DNA of 64,000 nucleotides from a bacterium (GCA_024742285.1 JANSYR010000002.1:124001-188000); one strand, 5' to 3'. Numbered from the stretch's first letter, positions 33,201 to 42,129 are shown. Program-made: numbers and translations. Notes: a model not told the origin generated them from the letters alone.

Positions 33201-33909
33201 CGAGTTGCATGGCGAGGACTACTTCAACCGGCTCGCCGGATCCCTGATTCCACAAGGCGCCGCGACGTTCACCTACGCGATGGATCCGGTCTATCGGGAG
33301 GTCACGGACTGGCAGGATGCGATCCGAGCGCGGACACCGGGGCTTTCGGAGGGCATGCCCGCCGTGCACGACCTGCACGGACGCGAACTCACGCGGCAGG
33401 GACCGCACGGTCGGACGTACGACATCCTGTCTCCGCTGTACGCCTCTGAGTGGGATCCCGAGCCGATCGATCTCGAGATGCAGAAGCTCGAGATGCACCG
33501 CGCCCGCCCGAGCTGGAAACAGCAGATCGACGGTGTTCAGGTCGACCTCTCCCGCTACCCGGGTGCCTACCAGCACTTCGTCAAGCAGGCTGGGGACGGC
33601 CTGACCGGCGAGGCGCCCGGAATGATCCAGCGTGGTCAGTACGTGAGCGACGGCGGCACCCGCCTTCAGGAACTCAACTCGCTCGTCTCCGGCACGCACT
33701 CGCTTTCAGGCTGGTACGAGCAGATGGGACGCGAGGCCAAGATCGCCTTCATCCGTTCCGTGTTTCAGGCGTTCAACGACGAGGCGAAGGACGACCTGAT
33801 GCGCGAGTTCCCAGAGATCCAGCAAACCGTGAACGAGCAACTCCAGCAGGACTGGCTCGAAGAGTACGGGGTCTCTGCCGACCCGAATACAGTGAGGCTG
33901 TTCAGATGA
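30271..33909 (+). CDS. Large internal virion protein, gp16-like or polyvalent-type
   Basis: A 1212-aa protein from GTG, overlapping both neighbours. An N-terminal Ala/Gly-rich part leads to a long helical body. YLSLLSGPHTHARNFISN near residue 570 and ALAAGDEIFKTANFMAELHA near 712 are segments seen in large phage proteins that are injected with DNA; ALLAVFTDLALQGRLTG is followed by MGWRPNSIMLG. No lytic transglycosylase motif was identified, unlike T7 gp16. The ejection role is inferred from gene order and size. Confidence 0.72.
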   Translation: MSTPIEPHANVMQAHAEREETQRKAARRERMIAEYRERQAALAAEAAPAAPPGGGDGDDDDDKPFDLGSLSGGPHGEHAPGAMESASRAGGVAHSLVPYPTQIAGALLDAAQEAPAALVDMSDWLGEKLNLPGDMGAIVGDEEWGIRHDVVDAIQALVPDIEEREDGGGAAARGIAQFIAGFALTRKLPGMEKLAAAGRTGQITSAALRGAVADFAVFDPHEDRLSNLIQEFPALENPVSEYLAADPDDGEAEGRFKNALEGLGLGVALDGLFLGVRAIRNARRGAAEVTEPFESMAREVEVLDERVTLQKQRFDELLGDPEAPIFDITPARVSPDEIAESGATGSARAPAAAARGAKGEEGAEYVINWSRIDEADDVKAIMQDIANASKEEIDAVRGPKMRFAQVEAEAGEMNAFEVLKHRRELNGAALPPAEATALRALFVTSGRKVRELAAAVRADPGSEINQIAFRKMMSIHNLIQAEALADQAAAARTFAARRIPVGDTPEFMQQMEELTGLYATGTDTLDIADRVLRYERMGRQDAIAPFVYGTPWAKTQDGIAQLWYLSLLSGPHTHARNFISNTTVLPLQVMERRVASFLSQHGGSGEVATEEAAAMLTGMWEGIRKALRVSAAGRQVLRDGLEQPAFAGDAIRENADEFGTFYQSLATGRSGFGSGKVDERVLGAFDPEKWEMSRTTPMGAVMSVFDTATAMPTRALAAGDEIFKTANFMAELHAQATRRVAAEVKAGRIAPDDYLDEVTRLVNEPDKAMRLQAMQFADESTFTNTPPRGSTIHRAMRSLANIPVVGRVTMAFVRTPYNIGRFTFRRTPIALAMRSYRDAIEAGGREAELARAQMLTGTALLAVFTDLALQGRLTGNGPPDSKERAHLRRMGWRPNSIMLGSVEDDTARFYSYRGLEPVAGLLGMAANTTEILAAAAHEDDPELDELVIASSLAIANQMTAANYMQGVSGILEAMNQPELHGEDYFNRLAGSLIPQGAATFTYAMDPVYREVTDWQDAIRARTPGLSEGMPAVHDLHGRELTRQGPHGRTYDILSPLYASEWDPEPIDLEMQKLEMHRARPSWKQQIDGVQVDLSRYPGAYQHFVKQAGDGLTGEAPGMIQRGQYVSDGGTRLQELNSLVSGTHSLSGWYEQMGREAKIAFIRSVFQAFNDEAKDDLMREFPEIQQTVNEQLQQDWLEEYGVSADPNTVRLFR

Positions 33910-36770
33910 CCGTATCAGTCGAGACCAAGCGTGCGCAGAGCAACGGCGACGGATCGACCGTGGCCTTCCCTTTCGGCATACCCGTGAAGGCGGAGACCGA
34001 CATCGCGGTGCTGAAGACCGCGACCGCGACGGGCGTCGAGACGCCGCAGGTCCTCACGACCGACTACACGGTCACGCTCACCGGCTCGCCGGCGGGCGAG
34101 ACGGGTGGCGTTGTGAACTTCCTGTCGGCTCCAGCCTCCGGAGAGCGGGTGACGATCTACATCAACGCTCCTCTGACGCAGACTGCGAGCCTTCCGCAGT
34201 CCGGGCCCTTTCTATCGGAAGCCGTGGAGTCCGCGCTCGACCGCAAAGTCACGCTCTCGAAGCGCGCCGTCGACATCGCAGAGCGGTCGCCGACTCTCTA
34301 CGAAGGCGATCTCGACGGGACGGACGGTCGCTACGATGCGAACTCGAACCGAATCGTGAACCTCGCTACACCGGTCGAGACGACGGACGCGGCCACGAAG
34401 GGCAGCGTGGACGCCGCCATTGCCGCGGCGCTCTCCGTTGGGGACGTGACGGTCCTGACTGCGCTGGGCATCGGTTACACGATCGCGGACTACCGCTACC
34501 AGATCGGGGACACCGGCAGCACGGACGTTGACCTCGAGACGCGTCTCGGGGAGACCAAGAGCGTCACGGACTTCGGCGCCACCGGCGACGGGGCCACGGA
34601 CGACACCGTGGCCTTCCAGGCGGCCGTCGACGCCGGCGGGCACATCTTCGTTCCGCCCGGCACTTACCTGCTCGATCAGGTCGAGATCACGAACGAAGTG
34701 CACATCGTCGCCGACCCGCAGGCCATCCTACGGCAGCGGTCGCTCACTGCCTCGCAGGATCAGGCGATCCTCTACTTCTCGACCGGCTCCGACTACTCGA
34801 GCTTCGAGGGCGGGCAGTTCGACGGGAACGCCGCCGCGCTGACCGGGTCGCACACGGACGAAGAGATGATGGCGATCCGCGTCATCAACGCGCCCGATCA
34901 CATCACGATCGAGCGCACCTACATCCACGACTTCCTGTGGGCGGCGTGGCGGTTCGGCAGCGGGAGCTTCTCCGTCTTCCGGGACATCCACATCAAGGAT
35001 TGCGGGAAGGGCTTCGTCCATCAGCAGCCGGTCGCCGGGCGTGTCGAGAACGTCACCGTGGAGGGCGCAGCGAACAACGGAAAGGCGATCTTCCAGCACG
35101 CGGTCGAGATCCGCGACGGCGACCACTTCAAGGTGAGCAACCTCCGCGTCGTCAGCTTCGCGCCGGACGGCTCCGGACTCGAACCGACGCCGAACGCGAT
35201 CGCCTTCCAGCGCATGAAGAACCTGACGGCGGAGAACCTCGTGATTTCGGGCTTCGCCGGCACGGGCGGCAATCCGGGTATCGGGATGGACCTCGATTCC
35301 CTCGAGCTCTCGACGTTCGCGCACATCACGATCGAGGGCGGATACGACCGGGGCATTTCGTGCAACTCGCTCATGGACTGCTCCATCAGCGACGTGCATA
35401 TCGCGATGGAATACAACGCCGAGGGCTCCAGCAATCACGGCTTCCAGGTGCGGACGGGCGGCCTCTATCCGCCGATCAGCCTCGGCGCCGTCAGCGAGAA
35501 CGCGCGTGCGAACGTGGCCTGCCGAAACCTTCGCATCGCGAACGTGATCGTGACGGGAGCCGCGGACCACGGTTTCCACATCCAGTCGGGCGATATCTCG
35601 CTTTCCAATTGCATGGCGATTGGGTGCGACCTGGACGGCTTCCGGATCAACGAGAGTCTGCCGAGCGCGCTCTTCGTCAATCCCCCCATCCCGGCCACCG
35701 CGGTCGTCACGCTGGAAGGCTGCGTCGCGGTCAACAACGGCCAGTGTGGGGTCCGCGTCACGAAGGGTCAGGATGTCTCGATCGTGGGCGGGCTCTTCGT
35801 CAACAACGGTCAGGACTCGTCCGCCGGGACGAACTCGCGATGCGGCGTCGTCGTGAACGACGTGGACCGGATCTCGATCATCGGCGTGGATGTCTCGGAC
35901 ACCCAGTCTTGGTCGACGAAGGCCGACAATGCGTCCTTCGAGCCGGGCGCGACGGTCGGCGATCAGTACGAGGTGAGCCTGATCGACCCCGGCCTCGTGA
36001 ACCTCGGGCAGCGGATCCTGATCCATGATGCGGGCGGCGCCGCGGTCGATGCGACGGCGAAGGTCGTCGCGAAGTACCTGGACGACATCACGGTCGAGAT
36101 CAGCGGCGGATTCACCTTCTCGTCTTCCGGCAACCTGACGACGCTTTCGGGCACGTTCGACACCACGGGAGCCGAGCTCGACGGCGTGTCCGGGACGGCG
36201 CTCGATACGGAGATCATCGGCCGCACGTTCGTGGAGTCCGCCGGCGTCTATCGCCGGATCATCCGAGTGGACGACGCGGCCAACGGGATCATTGAAAGCG
36301 CCTTTCCGTCCGACCTTTCGGGTGCCGCGATCCAAGCGCTTCGATGCGACGTGGACCCGATCGCGTCGCAGCAGGTCGGCGTCCGAATCGAGTCGGCAGC
36401 GACGGAGGTCTACCTGTCCGGCGTCACGGGCGGCGGCAATGTGAGCGCGCTCTACAGCATCGCCGACCCGGCCTCGATCGCCGAGCTCGACGTAGCAGAT
36501 GCCGCTTGGGTCGATGTCGCTTCGGCGAGCACGATCGCGATCCCCTACGGCCGCGGAAACGTGCGCGTGACGGGCACGACGAACGTCAACAACGTGACCG
36601 CGGGCTTCGACGGTCAGTCGGTTCGCCTGTGCTTCGCGGCGTCTCTCACGGTGGCGGACGGGACGGGGAACCTGCGGCTCGCGGGGAACTTCTCGGCGAC
36701 GGCGGACGATGTGTTGGAACTCGTCTGCGACGGCACGAACTGGATCGAGGTTTCGCGGTCGGCCAACTGA
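33906..36770 (+). CDS. Tailspike/tail fibre with beta-helix receptor-binding domain
   Basis: A 954-aa protein. Residues 1-150 resemble the T7 fibre attachment domain (SNGDGSTVAFPFGIPV, VTIYINAPLTQ, and DANSNRIVNLATPVETTDAA like the R-I-V-N-L-A segment of gp17). From about 216, SVTDFGATGDGATDDTVAFQ and FVPPGTYLLD mark a pectate-lyase-3 type right-handed beta-helix, which runs to about residue 700. The end contains two small beta domains. Such spikes bind and often degrade surface polysaccharide; the catalytic residues cannot be assigned by eye. Confidence 0.88.
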   Translation: MTVSVETKRAQSNGDGSTVAFPFGIPVKAETDIAVLKTATATGVETPQVLTTDYTVTLTGSPAGETGGVVNFLSAPASGERVTIYINAPLTQTASLPQSGPFLSEAVESALDRKVTLSKRAVDIAERSPTLYEGDLDGTDGRYDANSNRIVNLATPVETTDAATKGSVDAAIAAALSVGDVTVLTALGIGYTIADYRYQIGDTGSTDVDLETRLGETKSVTDFGATGDGATDDTVAFQAAVDAGGHIFVPPGTYLLDQVEITNEVHIVADPQAILRQRSLTASQDQAILYFSTGSDYSSFEGGQFDGNAAALTGSHTDEEMMAIRVINAPDHITIERTYIHDFLWAAWRFGSGSFSVFRDIHIKDCGKGFVHQQPVAGRVENVTVEGAANNGKAIFQHAVEIRDGDHFKVSNLRVVSFAPDGSGLEPTPNAIAFQRMKNLTAENLVISGFAGTGGNPGIGMDLDSLELSTFAHITIEGGYDRGISCNSLMDCSISDVHIAMEYNAEGSSNHGFQVRTGGLYPPISLGAVSENARANVACRNLRIANVIVTGAADHGFHIQSGDISLSNCMAIGCDLDGFRINESLPSALFVNPPIPATAVVTLEGCVAVNNGQCGVRVTKGQDVSIVGGLFVNNGQDSSAGTNSRCGVVVNDVDRISIIGVDVSDTQSWSTKADNASFEPGATVGDQYEVSLIDPGLVNLGQRILIHDAGGAAVDATAKVVAKYLDDITVEISGGFTFSSSGNLTTLSGTFDTTGAELDGVSGTALDTEIIGRTFVESAGVYRRIIRVDDAANGIIESAFPSDLSGAAIQALRCDVDPIASQQVGVRIESAATEVYLSGVTGGGNVSALYSIADPASIAELDVADAAWVDVASASTIAIPYGRGNVRVTGTTNVNNVTAGFDGQSVRLCFAASLTVADGTGNLRLAGNFSATADDVLELVCDGTNWIEVSRSAN

Positions 36771-36783
36771 TCGCGGGGAGGGA

Positions 36784-39771
36784 ATGACAATGGCACGAAC
36801 GATTCGATTCTTGGCGGTGGCCCTCGCGCTGCTGTTCGCGGTGCCCGGCTGGTCGGCGCCGCAGGCCAACGGCGGGCGGATCTCGGGTGGCATCACCGAA
36901 TGGACGATCACTTTCTTCGCCGGGGACACGTCGGAGTCGAAGTTCCTGGACGTGGGCGGGCAGTGTTCGGTGCGCGTCAACCACAGTGGCACCGGCACCG
37001 TCGAACTTTGGCAGGTCGCCGACAGCAGCGTCGCAGCGACGAGCGGAACGCAGGTCGGCTCCGATTTCACGACTTCGACGACGACTGCGACGACGTTCGC
37101 TCCGGGCACGTTCGGCGTCAAAGCCATCGCGACGACGGCTTCTCCGGACACCGTGATGAAGATCGAGTGCTCGAGGGTGCAGCAGGTGGGGGGCGGCGGC
37201 ACTACCCCTTTCGACTCGTGCCGCTCTGGGGTCAGGGGCGGCGGATTCGATTCGGCGACGGGTCAGTATGCTTGGACCTGCGCAGGCACGGCATGGACTT
37301 CTGGCACGACTTTCTTGGACTGCGACGGAGAGGCTTCGACGACGAGCGGGACGGACGGGCGATGCTGGGCTGACGGCGAGCGCCCGATGGTCGACGAGAC
37401 TCTCGAGGCGTTCATGCTGGCTCACGATGCGACGCTGCCGGGCGGCACGATCTACGTGCCTCTGTTCGCGGGTGAGGACCACGCGATCTACGTCTTCGAG
37501 GAGTGCGACGGTGACGACTGCCCACTGATCCAGCAGGGGTACAGCGACCGCCGAAAGAATCAGCCGAACCGGACGGCCTACATCACGGCGACCCACGGCC
37601 GAAGATTCGTCGCCGAGACCCCGTGCCGAGTCGATCCACTCACTGATCGGCGAACGGGCGTCTGCTTGGTCGACAACACCGACGATGGCACGGAGTCCGG
37701 ATCCTGGGTCTTTCGGCATGGACTCGACCAGGAGGCGAGGTACTGCATCCCGACGAGCACGACGGATCCGACCTGCGACGTGGATGCGGCGGGCGTCGCC
37801 CCGTTTGATATGCCGACTCACGCCCTAGCCGGAGTCTCTTCCTCGGTGGACGAAATCACGCCTAGCACCTCCGGGAACGGCGGATACGGGGCGCTTTGCC
37901 TGGACAACGCAATCACGAGTTCGGTGGCGACAACGAAAGGTGTTTGCCGAGGAGACCCGCGCATTCGCTGCACGGTTGCAGGGTCGAGCTCGAGACTCAC
38001 GACGACGACGGGAGGATGCGATTTCGGAGCGGGTGGCGACCTGGGGCCGTGCGAGGGGTTCGTCGACTACATCGAGCACGCGGTCGAGACTCTCGGAGAA
38101 GAACATTACATCGGCTTGAGGCTGACAAACTTCAATGAGGACGGGAGCACGGCCTCGAACGGCCAACAGTTCCACAAGCTGCCGGTGGAATCGGTCATCG
38201 CTGGGACGTGCGGGCAGGGGACGTGCGAGGGCGGAGACGACGCAGGTCAACCGTGCGACACCAACGGCCAATGTGAAGGCGGCGGCACTTGCGCCAATGT
38301 CGACGAAGGCGCGTTCGTTCGCCTGGGAATCGACGGCGACGAGCCGTTGTTCAGACTGTGGCCGTACATGACCGACGAGATTTCACCTTCTGGCCTCTGC
38401 TCGGGCGGAACAGATGCAGGCGAGCTCTGCTACACGGATTCGCATTGCGACGGCGGCGGGGTCTGCGAAGGCGCGCTGACGGTCAACCAGGTCGATTTGC
38501 TCGACCAAGACGCACGCGACATGGGTCCTGGTTATGCATTCGAGAACTTCGGATTCATGCCTAACAACCCCCTGGGTCGAGACTCGTCTCTCGCTTCGGC
38601 CGATTGTCTTCTCGGCACCGAGGCTGCGTGTGACGAGCGCCCGCTAATCGGCTTCATGTCGGCCGACGGCGGAGGGCACAGATCCAGCCGATACATCCGA
38701 TGCTCCGAGGACGATTCCAAGTCTTGCCTCGACGGTCAGGTTCCCGGTCTCGGAGCGAAGATCCATGATTGGGTCGCGTCCGACGCACGGCAGGGATTGA
38801 TCGCGGACCTGTCTCGGTGGGACTTCGACAATTCTCTGATCGAGGACACGACGATGGACGGTGGTCTGTTCGCCATCTTCGTTTCTGGATCGCGGGTCTG
38901 CAATTTCACGATGCGGAACGTCCGCGCTGCCTACGCGGTCAGCGGGTCTTACGCAAAGAACGTCCAAATCTGCGACTTCACGCTCGATGGGGGGTACTTC
39001 GATCAGGGCATGTTTCGCCTCCGAAACCCCGTGAACTGGACGATCGACCACGGCCAGGTCGGCGGCCTAGCAGGGCATTTTGCTGTGATCGGCGCCGAGG
39101 ACGAGACGAAGATTCGCGGCTTGACGTTCAGCGAAATCAACGCCTTCGGGCACTCTGCGCCGATCATCAGTAGCAGCTTCGGCCCCGATCGATCGAAGAG
39201 CTTCATCGCGGTCACTCAGTCCGTTGTGGCCGCCGACCAGCAACAGGGTGAGCTCGAAGACATCGTGTTCGACGCGATCAAGGTCGAATCGACGTTGCCG
39301 GAGGTGATCCTCGTCCATTTCGATGCGGGGGACGACAATGCGGCTGGAGGTGCGACCGCGACTGACTTGGGCGTCGAGGAGTACATGCACCAGGTGTCGA
39401 TTCTGAACTCGAGCCTTACGTCCGCGTCGGGTGCGCTCGTTTCGTTTATGAACGCGGACAGCTCGTCCAACTTCGACGCGGCCGACACGCTTGATTTCCG
39501 CACGGCAAGCCGAAGACCCCGGATGCAGAACAACCGTCTGAACGGGGTGCCGGCCGAAGACTTTCCGTACACGCAAGGCGCCGCCGCAGCATTCGGGGAC
39601 TGCGAGGGCATGAGCTATGGATCGGTCGTCGCGGTCTACGACGACACGGCCATCGGCGCTTGCACGGATGCGGGAGCCGACGGGGTTCTCGACGGCGGTG
39701 GCACCGCACAGAGCGTGTGCAAGTGCGATCCGTCCGGTGATTCCGGAGATGGAGCCTGGTCCCCTATGTAG
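36784..39771 (+). CDS. Exported beta-helix-type protein with Cys-rich repeats, inside the prophage
   Basis: A 995-aa protein with GGGGAGGGA before its ATG and a clear Sec signal peptide (ARTIRFLAVALALLFAVPGW, cleavage near SA). Two Cys-rich units, CEGGDDAGQPCDTNGQC near residue 480 and CSGGTDAGELCYTDSHC near 540, follow a C-x-GG-x-DAG-x-x-C pattern known from secreted bacterial proteins rather than virion proteins. The second half has beta-helix-like strands (NFTMRNVRAAYAVSGSY, WTIDHGQVGGLAGHFAVIG). It ends CDPSGDSGDGAWSPM, but the -1 frame stays open through this point and continues as another beta-helix segment. It lies 13 nt after the tailspike. It may be a lysogenic-conversion surface protein rather than a virion part. 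Confidence 0.75.
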   Translation: MTMARTIRFLAVALALLFAVPGWSAPQANGGRISGGITEWTITFFAGDTSESKFLDVGGQCSVRVNHSGTGTVELWQVADSSVAATSGTQVGSDFTTSTTTATTFAPGTFGVKAIATTASPDTVMKIECSRVQQVGGGGTTPFDSCRSGVRGGGFDSATGQYAWTCAGTAWTSGTTFLDCDGEASTTSGTDGRCWADGERPMVDETLEAFMLAHDATLPGGTIYVPLFAGEDHAIYVFEECDGDDCPLIQQGYSDRRKNQPNRTAYITATHGRRFVAETPCRVDPLTDRRTGVCLVDNTDDGTESGSWVFRHGLDQEARYCIPTSTTDPTCDVDAAGVAPFDMPTHALAGVSSSVDEITPSTSGNGGYGALCLDNAITSSVATTKGVCRGDPRIRCTVAGSSSRLTTTTGGCDFGAGGDLGPCEGFVDYIEHAVETLGEEHYIGLRLTNFNEDGSTASNGQQFHKLPVESVIAGTCGQGTCEGGDDAGQPCDTNGQCEGGGTCANVDEGAFVRLGIDGDEPLFRLWPYMTDEISPSGLCSGGTDAGELCYTDSHCDGGGVCEGALTVNQVDLLDQDARDMGPGYAFENFGFMPNNPLGRDSSLASADCLLGTEAACDERPLIGFMSADGGGHRSSRYIRCSEDDSKSCLDGQVPGLGAKIHDWVASDARQGLIADLSRWDFDNSLIEDTTMDGGLFAIFVSGSRVCNFTMRNVRAAYAVSGSYAKNVQICDFTLDGGYFDQGMFRLRNPVNWTIDHGQVGGLAGHFAVIGAEDETKIRGLTFSEINAFGHSAPIISSSFGPDRSKSFIAVTQSVVAADQQQGELEDIVFDAIKVESTLPEVILVHFDAGDDNAAGGATATDLGVEEYMHQVSILNSSLTSASGALVSFMNADSSSNFDAADTLDFRTASRRPRMQNNRLNGVPAEDFPYTQGAAAAFGDCEGMSYGSVVAVYDDTAIGACTDAGADGVLDGGGTAQSVCKCDPSGDSGDGAWSPM

Positions 39772-40877
39772 GCATACAGGCAGCGTCCGAGGATCCATTC
39801 GACCTGAGCGTCTACGCGAGCGAGCTCAACGCGGTTCACGGCAGCCCCGCCAACTGGCCGGAGTGGCCGACGGAGCCGACGATCACGAGCGGGCCGACCG
39901 CGCAGACCGACTGCTCGGGCCTCCAGACGGCGGTCGGCATCGCTGGCCGGCACTCGGTGATCGAAACCGGGGTCACGATCGGAAGCTCCGGGACACCCTG
40001 CGTCCTCACGTTCGCGTCGAACACCAAGCTCGAGATGCAGGGGACCGCCTTCCTCTGGGGCCGGTACATCATCAACACCGCGATCAGCAACGTAGAGATC
40101 ACCGGCGGTGAAGCGAACGTCGGGACCGTCTTCTCCACGGTCAACGGCGACGACGTTCTGGTCGAGCAGGGCGTCTACACCTCGACGAGCGGCCCGGTCT
40201 TCTACGTGGGCAACTCCGGAGGTGGACCGACCGCCCGCGTCTCGATCGTGTCGAACGAGATATCCGCCGGATCCTATGCCGTCCTGGCGGACCCCGGCGC
40301 GGTGCCGAATCACGTCGACCTGATGGTCGTGAACAACGACATCACCTGCGCGACGGCGACGGACGAAGCCTGCGTGCGCGTGCAGGACGGCGACGGAGTG
40401 ACCTATCTGGCGAATCGCGCCTTCAATACGGTGGGGCTGAAGTCCTGCTTCCGCATGTACGACGGGTCCGTCAACGCGCTCATGGCCGGCAACGTCTGCG
40501 TGAACGTGAACGGTCTCGCCGCGTTCGAGATTTACTCCACCGGAGAGGTTGGCGGCCCGACGGATCACCGGGGCGACATCGACAACGTCCACATCCTCAA
40601 CAATCGGCACTTCTACTCCGGAACATGGTCCGGCGTGACCTCCGTCTTCGGTGGGCAAGCGGCGGGCAGCGGCGGCCCCGGGCCGTATACCTGCGGCGAC
40701 TTCTTCTCGAGCGGGAACCAGCTCATCAGCAGCAACGATGCGACCTACGTCGAATCCGTGGCGAGTTGCTCCGGTTACACGGAAGACACGAGCGGAGACC
40801 GAGACCTGGACCTGGACGATGCGCCCTACAACGGATCGCCTCCTGACTGCTCAACCCTCGGATGTGGGCCTTCGTGA
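39762..40877 (+). CDS. Beta-helix segment without its own start; -1 continuation of the preceding ORF
   Basis: The frame is open from 39741, and protein-like sequence begins at once (YVGIQAASEDPFDLSVYAS, then DCSGLQTAVGIAGRHSVIE and beta-helix rungs such as VDLMVVNNDITCATATDEAC). The first ATG/GTG/TTG is GTG 39957, which would cut off the first rungs and has no ribosome site. The natural reading is that it is joined to the exported protein by a -1 shift near the CCCC at 39761-39764, just before that protein's TAG. It ends GSPPDCSTLGCGPS. It could be a programmed shift, a natural frameshift mutation or an assembly error. If translated alone it would start at 39957. Confidence 0.55.
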   Translation, partial: PYVGIQAASEDPFDLSVYASELNAVHGSPANWPEWPTEPTITSGPTAQTDCSGLQTAVGIAGRHSVIETGVTIGSSGTPCVLTFASNTKLEMQGTAFLWGRYIINTAISNVEITGGEANVGTVFSTVNGDDVLVEQGVYTSTSGPVFYVGNSGGGPTARVSIVSNEISAGSYAVLADPGAVPNHVDLMVVNNDITCATATDEACVRVQDGDGVTYLANRAFNTVGLKSCFRMYDGSVNALMAGNVCVNVNGLAAFEIYSTGEVGGPTDHRGDIDNVHILNNRHFYSGTWSGVTSVFGGQAAGSGGPGPYTCGDFFSSGNQLISSNDATYVESVASCSGYTEDTSGDRDLDLDDAPYNGSPPDCSTLGCGPS

Positions 40878-41365
40878 TGTCCGCCTGCCCCGAATCGCCG
40901 AAGGTCCCGAACCCGCCGCCCACGATCGGCGGCCCGTTCTACGACTGCGGCATGGGCCCGGTGGGCTTCCGCTCTCCTTCGCCGATGAATCTGCCACACG
41001 GGTTCGGTGACAACGGTCTGTTGAACGGATCGAGTACCTGCATCCTGCCGTTCACGCCGCAGGGGTGGTGGGCTGGGAACGGTCAGCCTGACCTGCCGAA
41101 CATCAAGATCACCGACAGCAACCGCATCATCCACAACGCGGCGATTTTCCCCGGCGATGTCGTCTTCTACGGGAAGAACGTCGAGTGGATAAGTCAGCCG
41201 GGCTTCGGCGCGATCGAGGGCGAGTACCGCTGTGCAGAGAGCGCCGAGAACATCTCGGTCGACGGCGTGTGTCTCTGCCCGGTGCCGGAGCCGGGGTTGC
41301 TCTCTGCGCTCGCGGTGGGGCTACTCGGGCTCGTGTTGGGCGTGCAGAAGCGAGGGAAGAAGTGA
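40862..41365 (+). CDS. PEP-CTERM-tailed prophage protein
   Basis: A 167-aa ORF; an ATG at 40877 forms TGATG with the preceding stop and gives 162 aa. It has no signal peptide of its own (MSACPESPKVPNPPPTIGG). The C-terminus is GVCLCPVPEPGLLSALAVG, then LLGLVLGV and QKRGKK, a canonical PEP-CTERM sorting signal (PEP motif, hydrophobic helix, basic end). Exosortase would anchor or process it at the cell surface if it were exported. It is in the -1 frame relative to the preceding ORF, so it may be the C-terminus of one long exported beta-helix protein beginning at 36784. Confidence 0.78.
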   Translation: MWAFVMSACPESPKVPNPPPTIGGPFYDCGMGPVGFRSPSPMNLPHGFGDNGLLNGSSTCILPFTPQGWWAGNGQPDLPNIKITDSNRIIHNAAIFPGDVVFYGKNVEWISQPGFGAIEGEYRCAESAENISVDGVCLCPVPEPGLLSALAVGLLGLVLGVQKRGKK

Positions 41366-41700
41366 TGGGCGGTAGCCCGGTGATCGACAAGCAGACGGGA
41401 ATCAGCATCGGACTCGCGCTCACGCTGGCCGCGGCGGTGGGCGCTTTCACGCTGGACGTGAAGGAGGACATCACGCGGCTCGACGAGCGACAGAGCGTCA
41501 TCAAGGCGGACACGGACAAGATTCCGTCGATCGAGAAGAGCATCTCGTCGATCCGAACGACGGTGAATCGTATCGAGGCTGCCAACGATTCGGCTTTCTC
41601 GTGGAAGAAGCCGGACATGGAAGTGTGGTGCCTTCGGACGGAGCGCAAGAATGACGGTTGGATCTGCGCCGACCCCTACACGGTTCGGAACGATGATTGA
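41365..41700 (+). CDS. Membrane-anchored coiled-coil protein at start of lysis cassette
   Basis: A 111-aa protein coupled to the PEP-CTERM ORF by TGATG. One N-terminal membrane helix (GISIGLALTLAAAVGAFTL) is followed by a coiled coil (DITRLDERQSVIKADTDKI, SISSIRTTVNRIEA) and a short Trp/Cys-containing tail. Resembles holin-accessory (XhlA-like) proteins or small virion-independent membrane proteins; lysis role inferred from position. Confidence 0.6.
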   Translation: MGGSPVIDKQTGISIGLALTLAAAVGAFTLDVKEDITRLDERQSVIKADTDKIPSIEKSISSIRTTVNRIEAANDSAFSWKKPDMEVWCLRTERKNDGWICADPYTVRNDD

Positions 41701-41980
41701 CCGGCCGCTCGTCAAGGATCTCGTGATCCTGTTCCTGGCGATCTGGCTTGTGGCTCTCTCCGGATACTCGTGGTTTCGCAGCGCGACGCTGGGAAACGAG
41801 CTGCTCGACCGCGCGCTTGCGGCCTCCGAACGCTCTCTCGAGCTGCGGGATCTGGTCGTCGAGAACAACCGCATGAGCTTGTTCTTCAAGCACGACGTAG
41901 CGGCGCTCTGCCGGGCGACCGGGGCCGCTTGCTCATCGGACACGCTGGGGACGCGCGAGCCGTGGGAGTCCGAGCCGTGA
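41693..41980 (+). CDS. Small single-helix membrane protein in lysis cassette
   Basis: A 95-aa protein with a membrane helix near the N-terminus (DLVILFLAIWLVALSGYSW), then a helical segment (LLDRALAASERSLELRDLV) and a Cys-containing tail (ALCRATGAACSSD). The ATG at 41693 overlaps the upstream stop by 8 nt. Build is like an inner-membrane spanin or holin, but a better spanin pair lies downstream. Confidence 0.6.
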   Translation: MIDRPLVKDLVILFLAIWLVALSGYSWFRSATLGNELLDRALAASERSLELRDLVVENNRMSLFFKHDVAALCRATGAACSSDTLGTREPWESEP

Positions 41981-42129
41981 AGCAAGCCGCCGCCATCGTC
42001 GTCGCCCTGGTGCCGCTGGCCGTGGCGGTGGTCGAGTACCGGCACGCGAAGGCGGCGAAGAGCGAGACGGTCGAGGTGGCGCGCGTGCTCTCGGAGGCGT
42101 GCCTGCGAACGAACGAGGTGAGGCCATGA
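41977..42129 (+). CDS. 50-aa membrane peptide in lysis cassette
   Basis: Read from a GTG overlapping the previous TGA (GTGA). It is one membrane helix, AAAIVVALVPLAVAVVEY, followed by a basic and amphipathic tail (RHAKAAKSETVEVARVLSEA). Its stop overlaps the start of the peptidase gene. It may be a holin or pinholin; small size and coupling to the endolysin support this. Confidence 0.55.
   Translation: MKQAAAIVVALVPLAVAVVEYRHAKAAKSETVEVARVLSEACLRTNEVRP

Noticed and set aside
30271-33909. Lytic transglycosylase domain as in T7 gp16
   Set aside because: No E-S-x-F/G-x(n)-Q-type catalytic pattern could be identified by eye, so the call is limited to internal virion or polyvalent type.
39755-39775. 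Classical -1 frameshift heptamer
   Set aside because: The CCCC run could slip, but no X-XXY-YYZ site and no clear downstream pseudoknot is visible; programmed shifting is left as a hypothesis only.
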